From NCBI GenBank assembly GCA_964006375.1, contig OZ023270.1:69727082-69791081 (forward strand): a stretch of 64,000 bases of DNA. Direction: 5' to 3'. A program made the translations under genes and the position numbers. Of the stretch, positions 13,019 to 26,029 are shown one piece after another. Every line of letters begins with the position of its first letter. The stretch's first letter is position 1. The notes beneath the pieces are model-generated. The model worked only from the letters and a program-made list of their open reading frames with translations, ran no database searches and was not told the origin of the DNA. The stretch comes from Tillus elongatus. Taxonomy: Eukaryota > Arthropoda > Insecta > Coleoptera > Cleridae.

Positions 13019-13704
13019 GTGCGGGAAAATCAGCCAGTGCTCACCCAGATGGGATTACCAAAGCGGGGCATGAAATGGACTATGGATATGAATGAAACAA
13101 TTATGCGCATTTACTACAGAGTAAAACAACTCGGACAACAGACCACCGCATATAGACAACAGCTTCACACCGCATCTCTTAGAATTTACCCATACATACA
13201 GGTGACTCAACAGAGAGTAGCGGATCATTATCGTGTCATATTTAGCAATAACCTTATTCCACAAACTAGACTGCGCCTTGGAGAGCATTTTTATAAGGTT
13301 ATGCAGAAGGCGGCAATACTTGCAACTGCTCACGTCGTGCGGATACTCCTGGGAAATCAGGATGTGGCGCGTTGTCGTTCAGGGCCGATAACTTGAAAAG
13401 AGCTCCATCTCAGATCACTCACTTTGAGACAGAGTTTGATGGTTACAGGAGAAAATTAATGGAGATGTGGAGAAGGTCTAGACTGACCGAGCAACAATTG
13501 TGCAGTCAACTGCGATCTATTCATCAAACAAGTCAACGACTGTCGAATCCGGAGTTGCACACCATCAAACAGCAAGCACAAGAACTATGCCAGGTTGAGG
13601 AGGTGTCCTCACCCCACCAGCAGTTGCGAGGACCACACGTACGAGCATCTACTCCAAACCGTTCGTTGTGGAGCGTATGCGGTTTTCTAAGCCACGGGGT
13701 TTAG
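13019..13704 (+). pseudogene. Dong/R4-like LINE ORF, N-terminal region
   Basis: Two overlapping frames. The first (13019-13396) reads MKWTMDMNETIMRIYYRV, then TAYRQQLH and VTQQRVADHYR. This pattern (W..DMN..IM..YY.VT..., QR..DQ.R) heads ORFs of R2/R4-like LINEs in many invertebrates. Its end, HFYKVMQKAAILATAHVVR, is normally found after the nuclease at the C-terminus, so a C-terminal piece seems joined to the N-terminal region here. The second (13372-13704) is RADNLKRAPS followed by Q/R-rich helices I do not recognise. No complete start-to-stop frame. Confidence 0.6.
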
Positions 13705-14604
13705 AATTAAGCCGAGAAAGCGACACTGCCGTAAGGGTACCACACCTCTACCCCACTGGATGAAGCGCATTGAGAACCGTATCAACATCATCCGGAAAGA
13801 TATTTCCCACCTGCAGCAAAAGGGTCCACCACAGCGTCCAAATTATTATTCGACCGATAGGCGCTACTTGAATTAAAGGCGCAGGGTCGGGGTTGCGAGA
13901 GCATAAGGAGTACCTCAGGGGCCGCATTACGGCTCTCGGGGCTCGTATAAGACGATACCGTGAAGCAGCCGAGCGCTGGAAGTAGGAATACTTATCCGCA
14001 GTCGATCAGCGAGCGATGTACCGAAAAATAGAGCAAGGCTACCAACGTCATACAACACAACAGCCACCAGACACAGAATCCATTAATAAATATTGGTAAT
14101 CAATCTGGTCTGTTCTTGTAAGTCGCGACGAGGCCGCGAGCTGGCTTGGGAGACTGCGAAATAAATGTAATTAGGTGTCGCCCATGGCGAGGTTTACCAT
14201 CGACCTTTTCGACGTTCGGTCATCGATCAGGAAAACGAAAAATTTGCGTTCGCCTGGACCGAACGTCATTTGCAAATTTTGGTGGAAGTGTTTTCCGACC
14301 ACACACAAGGCGCTCCTACAGCATTTCAGATAGTTCATTAGCACCCCAAAGTCTACAACACCATCCTTGACAGGGGGCCTCACGTACTTGCTGTACAAAT
14401 CCGGGGATCATTCCGACCTAAAAAAATACCCCACATTCACTTCTATTCTGACAGGAAAAACTAACGATCACATCATTCAGAATCAGATTCTCGCGACAGA
14501 ATAATATGAATGCTGAAAGAACGCACAGGTATGCAAGGAGCTTCTCGTCTCTGACAAAATTATCACATCTCAAGTAAAGAAAATAAGCGTAACATTTCCA
14601 TAGG

Positions 14605-15475
14605 TTTGATTGACTACCACACGGCATTTGATTCCATTCTGCCCACTTGGCTACTTGAAGTGTTGCAACTATACCAGGTCGACGAATCTCTCAGAGGAGC
14701 CCTGGAAGCCTGGATGGCAAATTGGCGTAAGCATCTGATGATGCAAAGCCCGGATGCTACAACCACTCCAGTCGAACTCGACAGCAACAGAGTGATCTTT
14801 CAGGGGGACAGTTTAAGTCCCCCTGGTTCTGTCTATCTATTAGCCATATGTATAAGCCATATGTTAAACAAGACTTCCTACGGATACAGCATCGAACGCA
14901 GTAATGTAAGACGGGTTACTCACCAGTTCTGCATGGACGACTTGAACCTCTACTCCAAGAATGCTGACGAGTCAAGAAACATTATGGAGATTGTGAAGGA
15001 CTTAAGCGACACGATCCGTATGGAATTCGGGCTGTACAAGTGTGCGGTTCTCTACATTAAACGCGGCTGACCAGTACCAGTAACATATCAGGATATGACG
15101 CTAATGTCAGGCGAATGAATTCAGGGCGTCGCCTCTGATGGCGCTTACAAGTACTTGGACATACAACAACTCATCTCTGTGAAGACAACAGAGGCGCAGG
15201 GGGCTGTGAAGGACAAAGTATTGGCTAGGGTGAGAAAGGTGTGCAGAACTTACCTGTCCGGCAGAAATAAAATCAGAGCAATAAACACTTGGAGAGTCCC
15301 TGTTGCTACGTACACTCGTGGCATCCTCGACTGGTCAACAACTGCTCTTCAGGAGTTTGACAGAATGATTCGCTCTGTTATGAAAAAACATCAAATGCTG
15401 CATCCTAGGAAGTCCTTGTACCGCTTGTACTTGCCTCGAGACAAGGGGGACGTGGACTCATCTCGGTGGAAGTGA
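14605..15475 (+). pseudogene. Dong/R4-like LINE reverse transcriptase
   Basis: Reads IDYHTAFDSILPTWLLEVL (motif A, catalytic Asp in FD), then VIFQGDSLSPPGSVYLLAI (motif B) and HQFCMDDLNLYSKNAD (motif C, MDDL in place of YADD) in one frame to 15070. After an in-frame stop it continues 15155-15475 with the thumb: ARVRKVCRTYLSGRNKIRAI, then NTWRVPVATYTRGILDW and MLHPRKSLYRLYLPRDKG. The N.RI.AIN(T)..VPV.TY..G...W and HHPKA...RLYLPR series is typical of R2/R4-group elements. Stops and shifts show it is dead. Confidence 0.85.
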
Positions 15476-16344
15476 TGTGTGACAGAGAATGCAGGCTGCT
15501 GCTCAGATAATACTTCTGGGAGAAAGGACAACCGCTGGTGCAGTGTGTGCACGGCCCTACTGTTGTTTCGAGTATGGATGAGCGCCGGCACGCTTGGGGG
15601 TAGATGGAGCTGCATGGACGCTTCGCCGTATGTCTAACTACTTAGACAAAGTCAATAGACAGGAACTGGATTTGCCCTCAATACGGCCCTTGCGTACTAT
15701 ATTTACTTGCTAGACTTGGCAATGAACCCGCAGTAATAATACTAATAACAATTCGAAATACATCGAAAATCTACAAGCATCACCCGCACAGTGCCATCGC
15801 ATGAGTACCCCTACATATGCATCAAAGTGGAAGTGGAGTGTTGGATATTGGTAAACAGTTGGACCAGCAGATGTTGGACCTGCGTACATATTTCTATCAG
15901 CAGGCGCTTACTTCCGACCTACACCGTGTTATATGCGAAGCAGATGATTCAACACCGCTACCATTAAGAGAAAGCGAAATACAGAGTCACCATCAGATCA
16001 GGACAAGATGTAATTTTGGATGCAGAAGCATCTCAATGGGCGACATCCGAATGAGATGCCCGAAGTACATGTTGACAAATCGTCGTCGAACTATTGGTTG
16101 GTGTCCGGACAGATGTTTCCAGAGACGGAGGAGTTTTTGCCGGCCATACAAGCTTAGTTCATTGCTACAAGAAACTACTTGAAGGATATAGACTGTTTGC
16201 TGCCACAGTGTACAAAAACAGATAAGACGCAGTTGCTAGAATACTTAATCAAGAACAGGCTCTGAAAATGAAACTTTTAAATCTTAGTAAGGTGCCCTAC
16301 TATAAATACGCTCTTGAGCCTGTACTAAAAAACTGATAATACGG

Positions 16345-16849
16345 GTTGTACCGCGATCGGACCATGCTACTAGACCAACGAGTTTCACACAACAGGCCAG
16401 ATATAATCATAGTGGATAGGTCCTACAAAGAAGCGTCGCTGATTCATGCGGCCATTCTGAATACGAATACTCTAGAGATAAAGTACAACGAGAAAATCAT
16501 TAAGTACAGAGGCCTTAAGATGCAAGTAAAGAGACAGTGGAGGGCAGATAGTGTTCGAGTGGTCCCGATAGTCATGTCGTCAACTGGGGTGGTTCTTATG
16601 AATCTGCGACAGAACATTAACAGACTGGACCTTGGAGAACACCTTTATAAGGTTATGCAGAAAGCGGTAATACTTGCAACTGCCCACACCGTGCAGAGGT
16701 TTCTGAGGAATGAGGATGTGTTGCGTCGTCATTCAGGTCCGATAACTTGGAAAGGGCTCCATCTGAGCTCAAACCCTTCGTATCTGAGATACCCGGGATT
16801 AGTAAACGTTCCCCTTTGAGAGGGTGTGAAAACTCTTCAGGCTAAAGTC
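16345..16849 (+). pseudogene. Dong/R4-like LINE restriction-like endonuclease and C-terminus
   Basis: Frame 16346-16819 has DRTMLLDQRVSHNRPDIIIV, matching the R2/R4 nuclease core (H-N-(R/K)-P-D-I... followed by a downstream acid in VDRS), then KYNEKIIKYRGLKMQVKRQW and VRVVPIVMSSTGVV. The family uses this PD-(D/E)XK-type nuclease to nick the target before reverse transcription. The final segment LGEHLYKVMQKAVILATAHT repeats the block at 13280-13340. The frame ends at 16819; the 3' UTR is about 30 bp before the TAA tail. Confidence 0.8.
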
Positions 16850-17004
<155 letters not shown>

Positions 17005-17176
17005 CCGAGAAAATTTTCCGAACCCCTCCCTTCCTGTAAAAAGGGTAGGGACCGACGGCCTCGCGGCTCCTCCGAATGGCGGAACGTGCAGACATTCAAC
17101 TTGCTCAAATAAAATGCCACAACATCGGTCCCTTCGTCTCAGAGGCACACGTTCTTACCACTGAACTACCTAGGTA
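17005..17176 (-). mobile_element. tRNA-derived SINE (family 1), internally deleted
   Basis: Minus strand: from the head (AGGTAGTTCAGTGGTAAGAA) to the ACATTCGAG-like GAATGTCTGCACGTTCCGCC block, then directly to the GGGTTCGGAAAATTTTCTC part. The B-box region and the GGGCACGTTAAAGATC domain are absent. Confidence 0.8.
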
Positions 17177-18478
<1,302 letters not shown>

Positions 18479-18780
18479 GGATTTATATCAAGTATCGGCC
18501 TCCACCCTATATTCAAAATTCGTCGGCGATTATCTTGCTCTCAGTGATATTTCTTTTGTGACTTGACACACCTCTCCAAAGTTGTTAATGGCTTTAGGTT
18601 GTTAGAGGAACTGGAAAAGGCCCGTATATCGTTTCCTTTTATTACGCCAGTTACTCTATTGACCCTCTAAGTTGACCTAATTGATCACAAACTAATATTC
18701 TGGGCCTTGGGGGTCAGTTTCGGTAAGACTGCAGATTTTTTATTTATTTCAACAACACACCACGAGGGCTCAAAGCCTAA
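18479..18780. other. Probable LINE 3' UTR/flank
   Basis: Follows the end of the LINE remnant on the minus strand. No tail or TSD recognised. Confidence 0.35.
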
Positions 18781-21018
18781 ATACTATCGTACTGTGGGTA
18801 TCGACAAGGAGGAAAGAGGCAACTTGTTAATTCTGGACTTGAAGGTTTGGAGGTTCAGAGGAGAAAGAAAAACCTGTTCCGGCAAGGAATTCCACAACTC
18901 AGAGGTCATCAGGACAAAAGAGCGGGCATAACTTGATGTTCTATGTTTGGTGACCTGGACAGTAAAAGGGTGCATTTGCTTAGTTCCCCTGGTAGATCTG
19001 TTGAGGGCAGCAGGTGGAGGAACTATGAAAGAAAGCTCATCTGAGCAGTGCCCGTGCAGATATCTGTAAAATAGAGAGAGGTCACCAACGGGTGGACAAG
19101 TGATGGCAGCCTTAGGGTGAGGGAAGGGTCACCGATAAGACGTATAGCTCTCTTCTGAATGAAGTCCAGGATAGCGAATGTAGAAGCGGCAGCGGTACCC
19201 CAGATGTGGGAGCAGTAGTCGAGGTTTGGCCTTATTTTCGAAGTATATAAGGTATAGAGATTAGCTGGTGAAAAGTATTTGCGTGCCTGGAAGAGGAAAC
19301 ATAACTTCTTAGCAGCCGCTTCTGCAATTGATGTGACATGTTGGTGCCAATTGAGATTTCGGTCCACAGAAACGCCAACAAGTGAAAAGAACTCATTACT
19401 TTGAATAACTTTGTTGTTCATTGTGATGGGTCTAGGGCTGGTGTATCTCTTATGACATAGAAGGCAAGACTGAGATTTGTTGGAGTTGAATTGTACAAGA
19501 TTTCTACTTCCCCAGTCCAATAGTGTTTGGAGATCCACAGAGACAGAACCCCTCATGTGTCTGCAATCCTCATCTAATTGGGTTAAAGAGACAGGCTTAG
19601 AATATTGTATATTTGGGTGGAGGGTGCTGTCGTCCGCGTAACTGTGAATTGGATTGGATGTGCCAGAGAGGAGGTCATTGATGTGGAGAAGAAACAAAGT
19701 AGGGGCTAAAGCTGAACGTTGAGGAACTCCTGCATTAATTGGATGCAGTTTAGAGGACAGACAACAGAAATGCTCCGGTTGGAGAGAATATTTGCTGTCC
19801 AGGTACAGATTTTTAGTGGTAGGCCATAGGCCGAAATTTTATTAGGCAGCGCTGCGTGCCAGACCTGGTCGACTGCTTTGGATATGTCTAGAGCAACAAT
19901 CTGGGATTCACCGTGTAGTTCCATAGACTTGTTCCAAGAATGGGTGACAAAGGAAAGGAGGTCGACAGTTGATCTGCGCTGACGAAATCCATGCTGCCTG
20001 TCGTGGATTAGCTGTATTTTTCAAGAAATTTTAGTACTTCGGTACTTATATATTTTTCCATTACTTTAGAGACGACTGAAAGGAGAGAAATAGGCCTGTA
20101 GTTGATAGGAAGTGCTTTGGATCCTTTCTTGGGGACGGGTTGTACTCAAGCAGTTTTCCAGTTACTAGGGAATATGCCTCTATTGTAAGATGTCTGAAAC
20201 AGACGAGTCAGGACAGGAGCAAGTTCTGGTGCGCATTTTTTGAGAACAATTGCTGAGATCTCGTCAAGTGCAGTGGCTTTTCTGGTATTAAGAGAAGATA
20301 GCATCTTTCGTACCTTTTTAGTTTTGAAAATGATATCCGTCATTTTATGCGCGACACTGGGGACTGTTGGTGGTTGAACATTTGGAGGTGGGTTGAGAGT
20401 AGAATTGCTGACGAACATCGAGGCAAAAAGTTCAGCCTTGTCCAGGGCGGTAGAATCAATTTCATTCCCTGAAACAATAGGTGGGAACGTGCTCTTGCAG
20501 AAATTATTCCTAATAGATTTAGCAAGAGTCCAGAAGGGTTTGCTGCCGTTGGAGCTTGAGAGGGCATTGTTTTTGATGTTAAACGAGTTTTTGGCCTCAG
20601 AAATAATGCGGACATAGCGGTTTCTTGCGTCGTAAAATGTTTGACGGTTTTCTTGACTGGGATTGTGTAGACGGGTTTTGTGAGCTTCGACCTTTTCAGG
20701 TCTGGCCTTGTCAGATGATTTAGAGAACCGGGGCTTTTGAGTGGCTGAAGAGGTTTTCTGTGTACGTGGAATAAATAATTCCATGCCAGCTTGGATAATT
20801 TCGGTGACGTTTTGTGAGATAACAGAGGGGTCAGGATGAGAGACAGACGCCCATGGAAATGAGGAAAAGTAATTCCGCATTTCCTCCCAGTTCGGATCTT
20901 CAGTGTGTTCAACACAGATCTCCCGTAGGTCTAGGGTTGAACAGACTTTAGAGACTATCTTCAGCAAGGTTTGGGGAGTATTGAGGTCGCGTAGTCGAAC
21001 TACAACAGCCCAACCCAT
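18781..21018 (-). pseudogene. LINE ORF2 remnant (reverse transcriptase, CR1/L2-like)
   Basis: One ORF2 in several frames. 21018-20146 (290 aa): linker region through LNTRKATALDEISAIVLKKC and the RGIFPSNWKTA block. Next, after a stop: VPKKGSKALPINYRPISLLS, then HGFRQRRSTVDLLSFVTHSW and IVALDISKAVDQVWHAALPN (motif A). 19697-19023: FLLHINDLLSGTSNPIHSYA with the catalytic ADD, thumb and KIRPNLDYCSHIWG. 18975-18784: the C-terminus ELWNSLPEQVF...NLQTFKSR. The C-terminal (R.WNSLP..VF...NLQ.FK) pattern and absence of RNase H suggest a CR1/L2-like clade. At least two stops and two frameshifts. Confidence 0.88.
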
Positions 21019-21167
21019 CCCTATTCACTGCTCTAAGGAGTAGGCAGATTGACGTTTAAGAGTTGATTTACTTTTATATCTCATTAAGCTTGCGAAAATG
21101 CCTCCAATACGGGAGCCGAAATATCGAGTTTTAATAAATTCTAGACGCAGTTCAACCCCATAAACAA

Positions 21168-21168
<1 letters not shown>
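21019..21168 (+). mobile_element. PLE-type terminal fragment with a decayed hammerhead-like motif
   Basis: Contains GGGAGCCGAAATATCGAG, AATAAATTCTAGACGCAGTT and CAACCCCATAAAC before the TA tract. The same block, less decayed, is at 44137-44230 (minus) and 44885-44934 (plus). The CTGANGA core is replaced by GCGAAAA-like sequence, so it is not a working ribozyme. Confidence 0.55.

Positions 21169-21248
<80 letters not shown>
21169..21248. repeat. (TA)n microsatellite
   Basis: TA tract next to the PLE-type fragment. Confidence 0.97.
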
Positions 21249-21253
<5 letters not shown>

Positions 21254-21684
21254 TTTGCGCTAAATAACAATTTTATTATGTGTTTTTAAACAATACCTAC
21301 CTGTCCATAGTTCAAAAGTTTTTACCGCCATAATATATTCAAATCAAAAACCCGTTAATAGAAGAATTAATTCGCCACAACAACTGGAGCAATCAAAATC
21401 CAATAAGTCGTTAAACGTCAATCTCGCCGCGGCGAGAAATTTGCTTTCAATTAATTTCGAATTTATACTCCGAGTCTGAACTAATTTTCGCAATGAGAAT
21501 TGAGAAAGTTTCTTTTTCGATCCAATTTGCATTTATATATGGAAAATTTAAAATTTTATCATCGATTCAACGTCACAATACTAAACTAATCACCTTTCAA
21601 ATGCTAATTTAGATTTTCTAAATGAATATTCTTATTTTAAATGCAAGAGAAAATACATCGTTTAGTGTAAATATTTCATCACAC
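21249..21684. other. Unassigned AT-rich sequence
   Basis: A 62-codon minus-strand frame (21344-21532) shows no recognisable motif. Confidence 0.35.
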
Positions 21685-22014
21685 GCAGCCCAGTGGTAAG
21701 ATCGTCTGGCTTTAAAGTCAAAGATCTTGGGTTTCGTTTTCAGTTTTTTTTCGGTGCCTACATACCAAAAAATTAACATTAACTGAGGTTGCGGCATTAT
21801 TTGAGAACATTTCTAGCCTGCATGTTCCTCCCTTCAAATGTGGCGTAAATATATCGGTCTTGTGTACAATTCGAGGTTTGACACTTTAAAGATCCTTTAC
21901 CCCCTTTATATCAGAGAAGTTCAGAAAAATTGACATGATGTTGATGTGGGCTTGCTTTTTGGCATCGGTAATCGGCGATAGTCGTGGAGATAGACCGACA
22001 TTAAAGAAAGAAAT
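21685..22014 (+). mobile_element. tRNA-derived SINE (family 1), diverged
   Basis: Head GCCCAGTGGTAAGATCGTCT, decayed B box, then ATTAACATTAACTGAGGTTG, CACTTTAAAGATCC and CATCGGTAATCGGCGATAGT in family order. The most diverged copy in the window. Confidence 0.8.
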
Positions 22015-22029
22015 AATACCTACACACAC

Positions 22030-22830
22030 AATGTAAATTATTATTATTTATTATTATTATTATACATACAAATATGGACAGAGGATAAATCCTATAGAGT
22101 CCGTATATAGCTAGGTACGCACAACCAGAACAGCACAAATCAGAAAAATTACTAGACTTGCAAGAACGAACAAAACTTAGAGCACACTAAAATAAAATTA
22201 GCTCGTATTGTCTTTTAAAGGTATTCGCGCTCACTACTGGAGAAGGCAGACTGTTCCAACTACCGAACGCTCGATTCGGAAGAAAGATCTGCCGACAACG
22301 AACACTGAACGCTTCCCTGGAAAGTTAGTATTTGTGCCCACTGAGACGATTATCAGAATTCCGAGGAAATAGGGTGTCCAACGGTATTCCTGTAAAATCA
22401 TGTAAGGTACCATACGTGAAAATCAGGTCACTTCGTTCACGTGTCCCAGAAAATGATGTCATGCCGCAGATTTGTAACCTAACCTCGTAGTCGGGCCTGA
22501 GAATGCCATAAGGTATTCCAGTAGGTCGCGGTCTCTTGATGTGGTCCGGGGACCAGGCTGGCCCGCAATACTCCATTAGAGGTATAATGTATGTGGCGTA
22601 TACAAGTTTAGTACACCGACGATTAATATGGTGGAAAGACTTACGCATCATGTACAGGATACGATTTGCTTTCGAACAGATACTGAACGTTTTCGCAGAC
22701 CAGGCCAAGTCTTCCGTCACGACGACTCCCAGATCGGTCTGCTGTTTTACCGTTGCAAGCTGGGTTCCATTAATGTAGTATGGGATTTTGGGGTTTTAAT
22801 AAGATTGCGATATATTTTGTTATTTCTTGC
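22030..22830 (-). pseudogene. LINE 3' end: RT thumb and C-terminus with (ATA/TAA) tail
   Basis: On the minus strand from about 22800: YYINGTQLATVKQQTDLGVV, then VTEDLAWSAKTFSICSKANR, LVYATYIIPLMEYCGPAWSP and, to the end, NRLSGHKYQLS and NRAFGSWNSLPSPVVSANTF. This is the post-palm region of CR1/jockey-type RT, where (DLGV...L.W..H....KAN..L) and (P.LEYC...WSP) are conserved. It is 5'-truncated at about 22800, the usual LINE outcome, and ends in an ATAATA-type tail at 22036-22062. A different family from the LINE at 18.8-21.0 kb. Confidence 0.85.
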
Positions 22831-24675
22831 TCTTGGCTGATATAAATTCGTCAATGTTGTTCTCTGCAATGAAGGAATGAAAAAATGAATGTTAGGGATA
22901 CAATTAGATTATGGATAGAAAACTTCTAAAATAATTAAACCATTGTCAAACTAACCTAGAGCAACTGAACTAACTATAAAGGTACAAATTTAAAAAATGT
23001 TTAACCCGTTACCAAAAAAAATCTAATCTATCCAGCAATAATTTTGCCAAATCCATCTCATCTATTCTTTGTTTTGCACATATCTCTTCCAAATTCATAA
23101 ATGGAAACATGACTTGTTTGCTCGATAGATGTGGACACGCATTTGCGCTACTATTCAGTGAGCTACCTTTACTCACGAGGGTGTATTTAATTTCAGAAAC
23201 AAACATATGTGGAAGAATGAAAAACCTTATTTGGCAGTAGAATGTAATTTTCAACATGGCTTAAACATTAAGAGTTGGTGTGGAATAATTTTAAAGCATA
23301 ACGTGGTCTCTAAAGACTGCTTTTTTCACATTGAAGCCATACCTCATTTCAACGCTGTCTATCCCGCATTTGTACCAGGTCCTCTAGCTTTCCTCAGCGT
23401 TTTCCCAAGAAATATTTTATGTGGTCTATGCATTGAGGGTGTTTGTAGGCATGCAGGGGGGGAAAAGTACCCCCACAACGATTTAGCGGAGCACACCTCC
23501 TACACAGTCCTACTCCCCTACCTTATTTCACTGAATACAGTAACTTTTCATAGTTTTTACGTTGCGGTTTTGAAAAATGTTATCACTAACTTGTGCTTCT
23601 TGCTATAATATCAGAATTCAAAACATATGACATAAAGTTGGTTTTATATGTCAACATACATTTAGGAGATCACTAAAACAGTATCATATATGTCATTTGT
23701 TGGTGTATTTATGTTGATGGTTCTGCTTATGTAGAGTAAACAATTACCGTCGATTTATCTAAAACTGTCCAGGAGGTGAAGTGCAAATTGACATTTATCT
23801 TGTATATCAGTATGCAGTCTAACCTATAAATCTACATTATATATACAAGATTCATTTAAGCCATATTTACTTACCATGTTTATATAACAAATTAGCAAAA
23901 TAAGATGATATTTTACAGTATTAAAGCAGGTAATCAAGAATATAACATTTAAATAACAATTTCCTTCAAATTATAATTCATAAGCCGTTGACATTTGCTG
24001 ATTTGCGGCTGATTGACAGATATTGACACCCATACTAGAAACGCAAACGACAGCGGCACAGAGTTGACAGATGGTATACACTGGAATTTAATATATTATT
24101 TTAAAGTATCGTTAGAAATTGGTAATTTAAAATGTATGGGTATTAACCTCAGTTTTTGGATTGATTTAATTTTTGAACGATCTTTCATTTGTCATCAATA
24201 TTTATGAATATGTGCTATGCCCGATGTTATACGTTCTAAGATTCAAATGATATTTTATTACATCTAACAGCCCGGCTCATTTGCATTTATTTTCACTAAC
24301 TGTTGTGTTCTTGGTCGATTTTGAAAATTTCTCTGCTTCAAAGTAAACGACGTTCATACTCTACCCATCCTTGTCAACGTTGAATGTGCAAGATGTCTAA
24401 TGGAATTTGAACTAATGTCATAGCCTGTTTATTGTTTTAATTTTTTTTATTTTTGAGTAACACTTTTTCCTGTGGACCGGCCATTTAATTTAAAATTTGG
24501 TTATCAGCTATATTGCGGCGTCTTCTTTGCATGTGCAAATTTCTATTCAAATCACTTTGTTACTTCAAAAAAATATTGCGTTTTAAAAATTTTCTTTACA
24601 TTTCTTTGTAAGAACAATCAGAGCTACAGTGCTTTTTATCTAAGTAGTTAATTAGGAATTAGCATGCTTAAACTT
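22831..24675. other. Unassigned sequence
   Basis: 1.8 kb without a recognised repeat end or domain. The 133-codon frame at 23207-23608 shows no motif. It could be unique host intergenic DNA. Confidence 0.4.
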
Positions 24676-25009
24676 GCTGGATGCAGCATGTGCGTTATGG
24701 TAGTGAATTTTCATAGAAATGATCTGACACAAAATATTTTAATAGAACTTTTTTTTCTTGTAACATAGAAATCTAAATTTTGGTGTATAGTTTGCATTTT
24801 ATATCGTAAACCTACCTATCAAATTTAGTTATCATAGCTTTTTTATTTTTTGAGATAAATTTTTTTCGAATGAAAACTTAAAAATTTTCCGGAAAACCTC
24901 GTCCAATCTTCCTGACTAACGAACTTGTCCAAGCCATTTACAAAAGAAAGGTACATGCCAAAATTTAACAAAATCGGCCCATTATTTTTGAGTTATCGGT
25001 GTGATACAT

Positions 25010-25095
<86 letters not shown>

Positions 25096-25225
25096 ATATA
25101 AAAATTTAACTGACCCCGGATATGGGTTCTAGGGGTCCTAGTTCGCACTCATTTGCAGAAATTTTTTCAAAATTCAAAAGTCGGGATCTCCCCATTAGTA
25201 AATTTTTTCTGCGAAAATTCACTAA
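24676..25225 (+). mobile_element. TA-core element, full-length short version
   Basis: About 550 bp. Head GGATGCAGCATGTGCGTTAT with TAGTGAATTTTCAT just inside, body with CTGACTAACGAACTTGTCC, TA tract 25012-25092, post-TA block AACTGACCCCGGATATGGGT, then the hairpin arms TTAGTAAATTTTTTCT and GCGAAAATTCACTAA at the end. Confidence 0.85.
25012..25092. repeat. (TA)n microsatellite
   Basis: Core of the element at 24676-25225. Confidence 0.97.
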
Positions 25226-26029
25226 AAACAGAGGAAGACAATAAGTTTGGGGGATACAATCTTGATGCATTTATACTTCGTATAGTGCTGAAATAATACC
25301 GCTTACCACAAAAAAATAATAAAAGTCTTATGCTTACAGTCAACTTATGGACTGAGGCAAGTTTTGCCAAATTGTAATATTTTGATGCCAAAGATCTACT
25401 GCTACTATGTGCACCATTACTTTTGGACCAGCTTCTATAACATATGCGTACATTTTAGTGTCTTTTGGTGCTAAAAATCACGAGACACTGTACTTAATTG
25501 TTATTTCAGGTATTGATTTTTAACCAAAAATAGTTAGAGGGAAATAAAAATAAATAATAAACAGGTGTTTAGTTTCGGATAGTGCACCTTTAACATTTGC
25601 AATATGTTTCTAGTTGGCTAAGAGACTTTAGTTCTTAAGGGCCTTGATTTTCCAAATACACACAATAGATGGCGGTGTTAAATGGAGTGTGAGAACCTTA
25701 TTGTAAGAGTAGTTAGTATAACTTTGTCTTCGTTTCGACACTCATCTGTTATTCATTGTATCGGTTCTTTAGTCTACTGAATCTTTAGCACTACACTAGA
25801 CTGTGAACGATTTGATTCCATTGTTGCCAAAATAAGGTGGTAGCGCATATTTGTGTGTTTCTAATATACCATACATTCAATTATAACTTATTCTTTGACT
25901 ATTGCACTGCCAACCTCTTAAAAGACTCACAGCTGATTATAGGTTGGCTTCTGAAAATTATTTGATGCACTAGAAAACAACTTGATTAATCTCTTATCTC
26001 TTATCTCTTAATATCATAGATACAATAGA
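25226..26029. other. Unassigned AT-rich sequence
   Basis: Nothing recognised. Confidence 0.4.

Larger units (their letters stand above)
12671..16849 (+). mobile_element. Dong/R4-type LINE between TAA repeats, degraded
   Basis: About 4.2 kb, with the 5' UTR from CCTAGGGTCACTGG, a single broken ORF (N-terminal region, RT, restriction-like endonuclease) and (TAA)n on both sides. Dong elements of the R4 clade are known to insert into TAA repeats and to carry a C-terminal restriction-like endonuclease; both features are visible here. A related pair of segments, GGAGA(G/A)CA(C/T)TTTTATAAGG-like, occurs near 13280 and 16635, where the pseudo-ORF repeats a KVMQKA.ILATAH block. Confidence 0.8.

Noticed and set aside
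23207..23608. 133-codon open frame
   Set aside because: No motif, no homologous repeat, no supporting splice sites; consistent with chance in AT-rich DNA.
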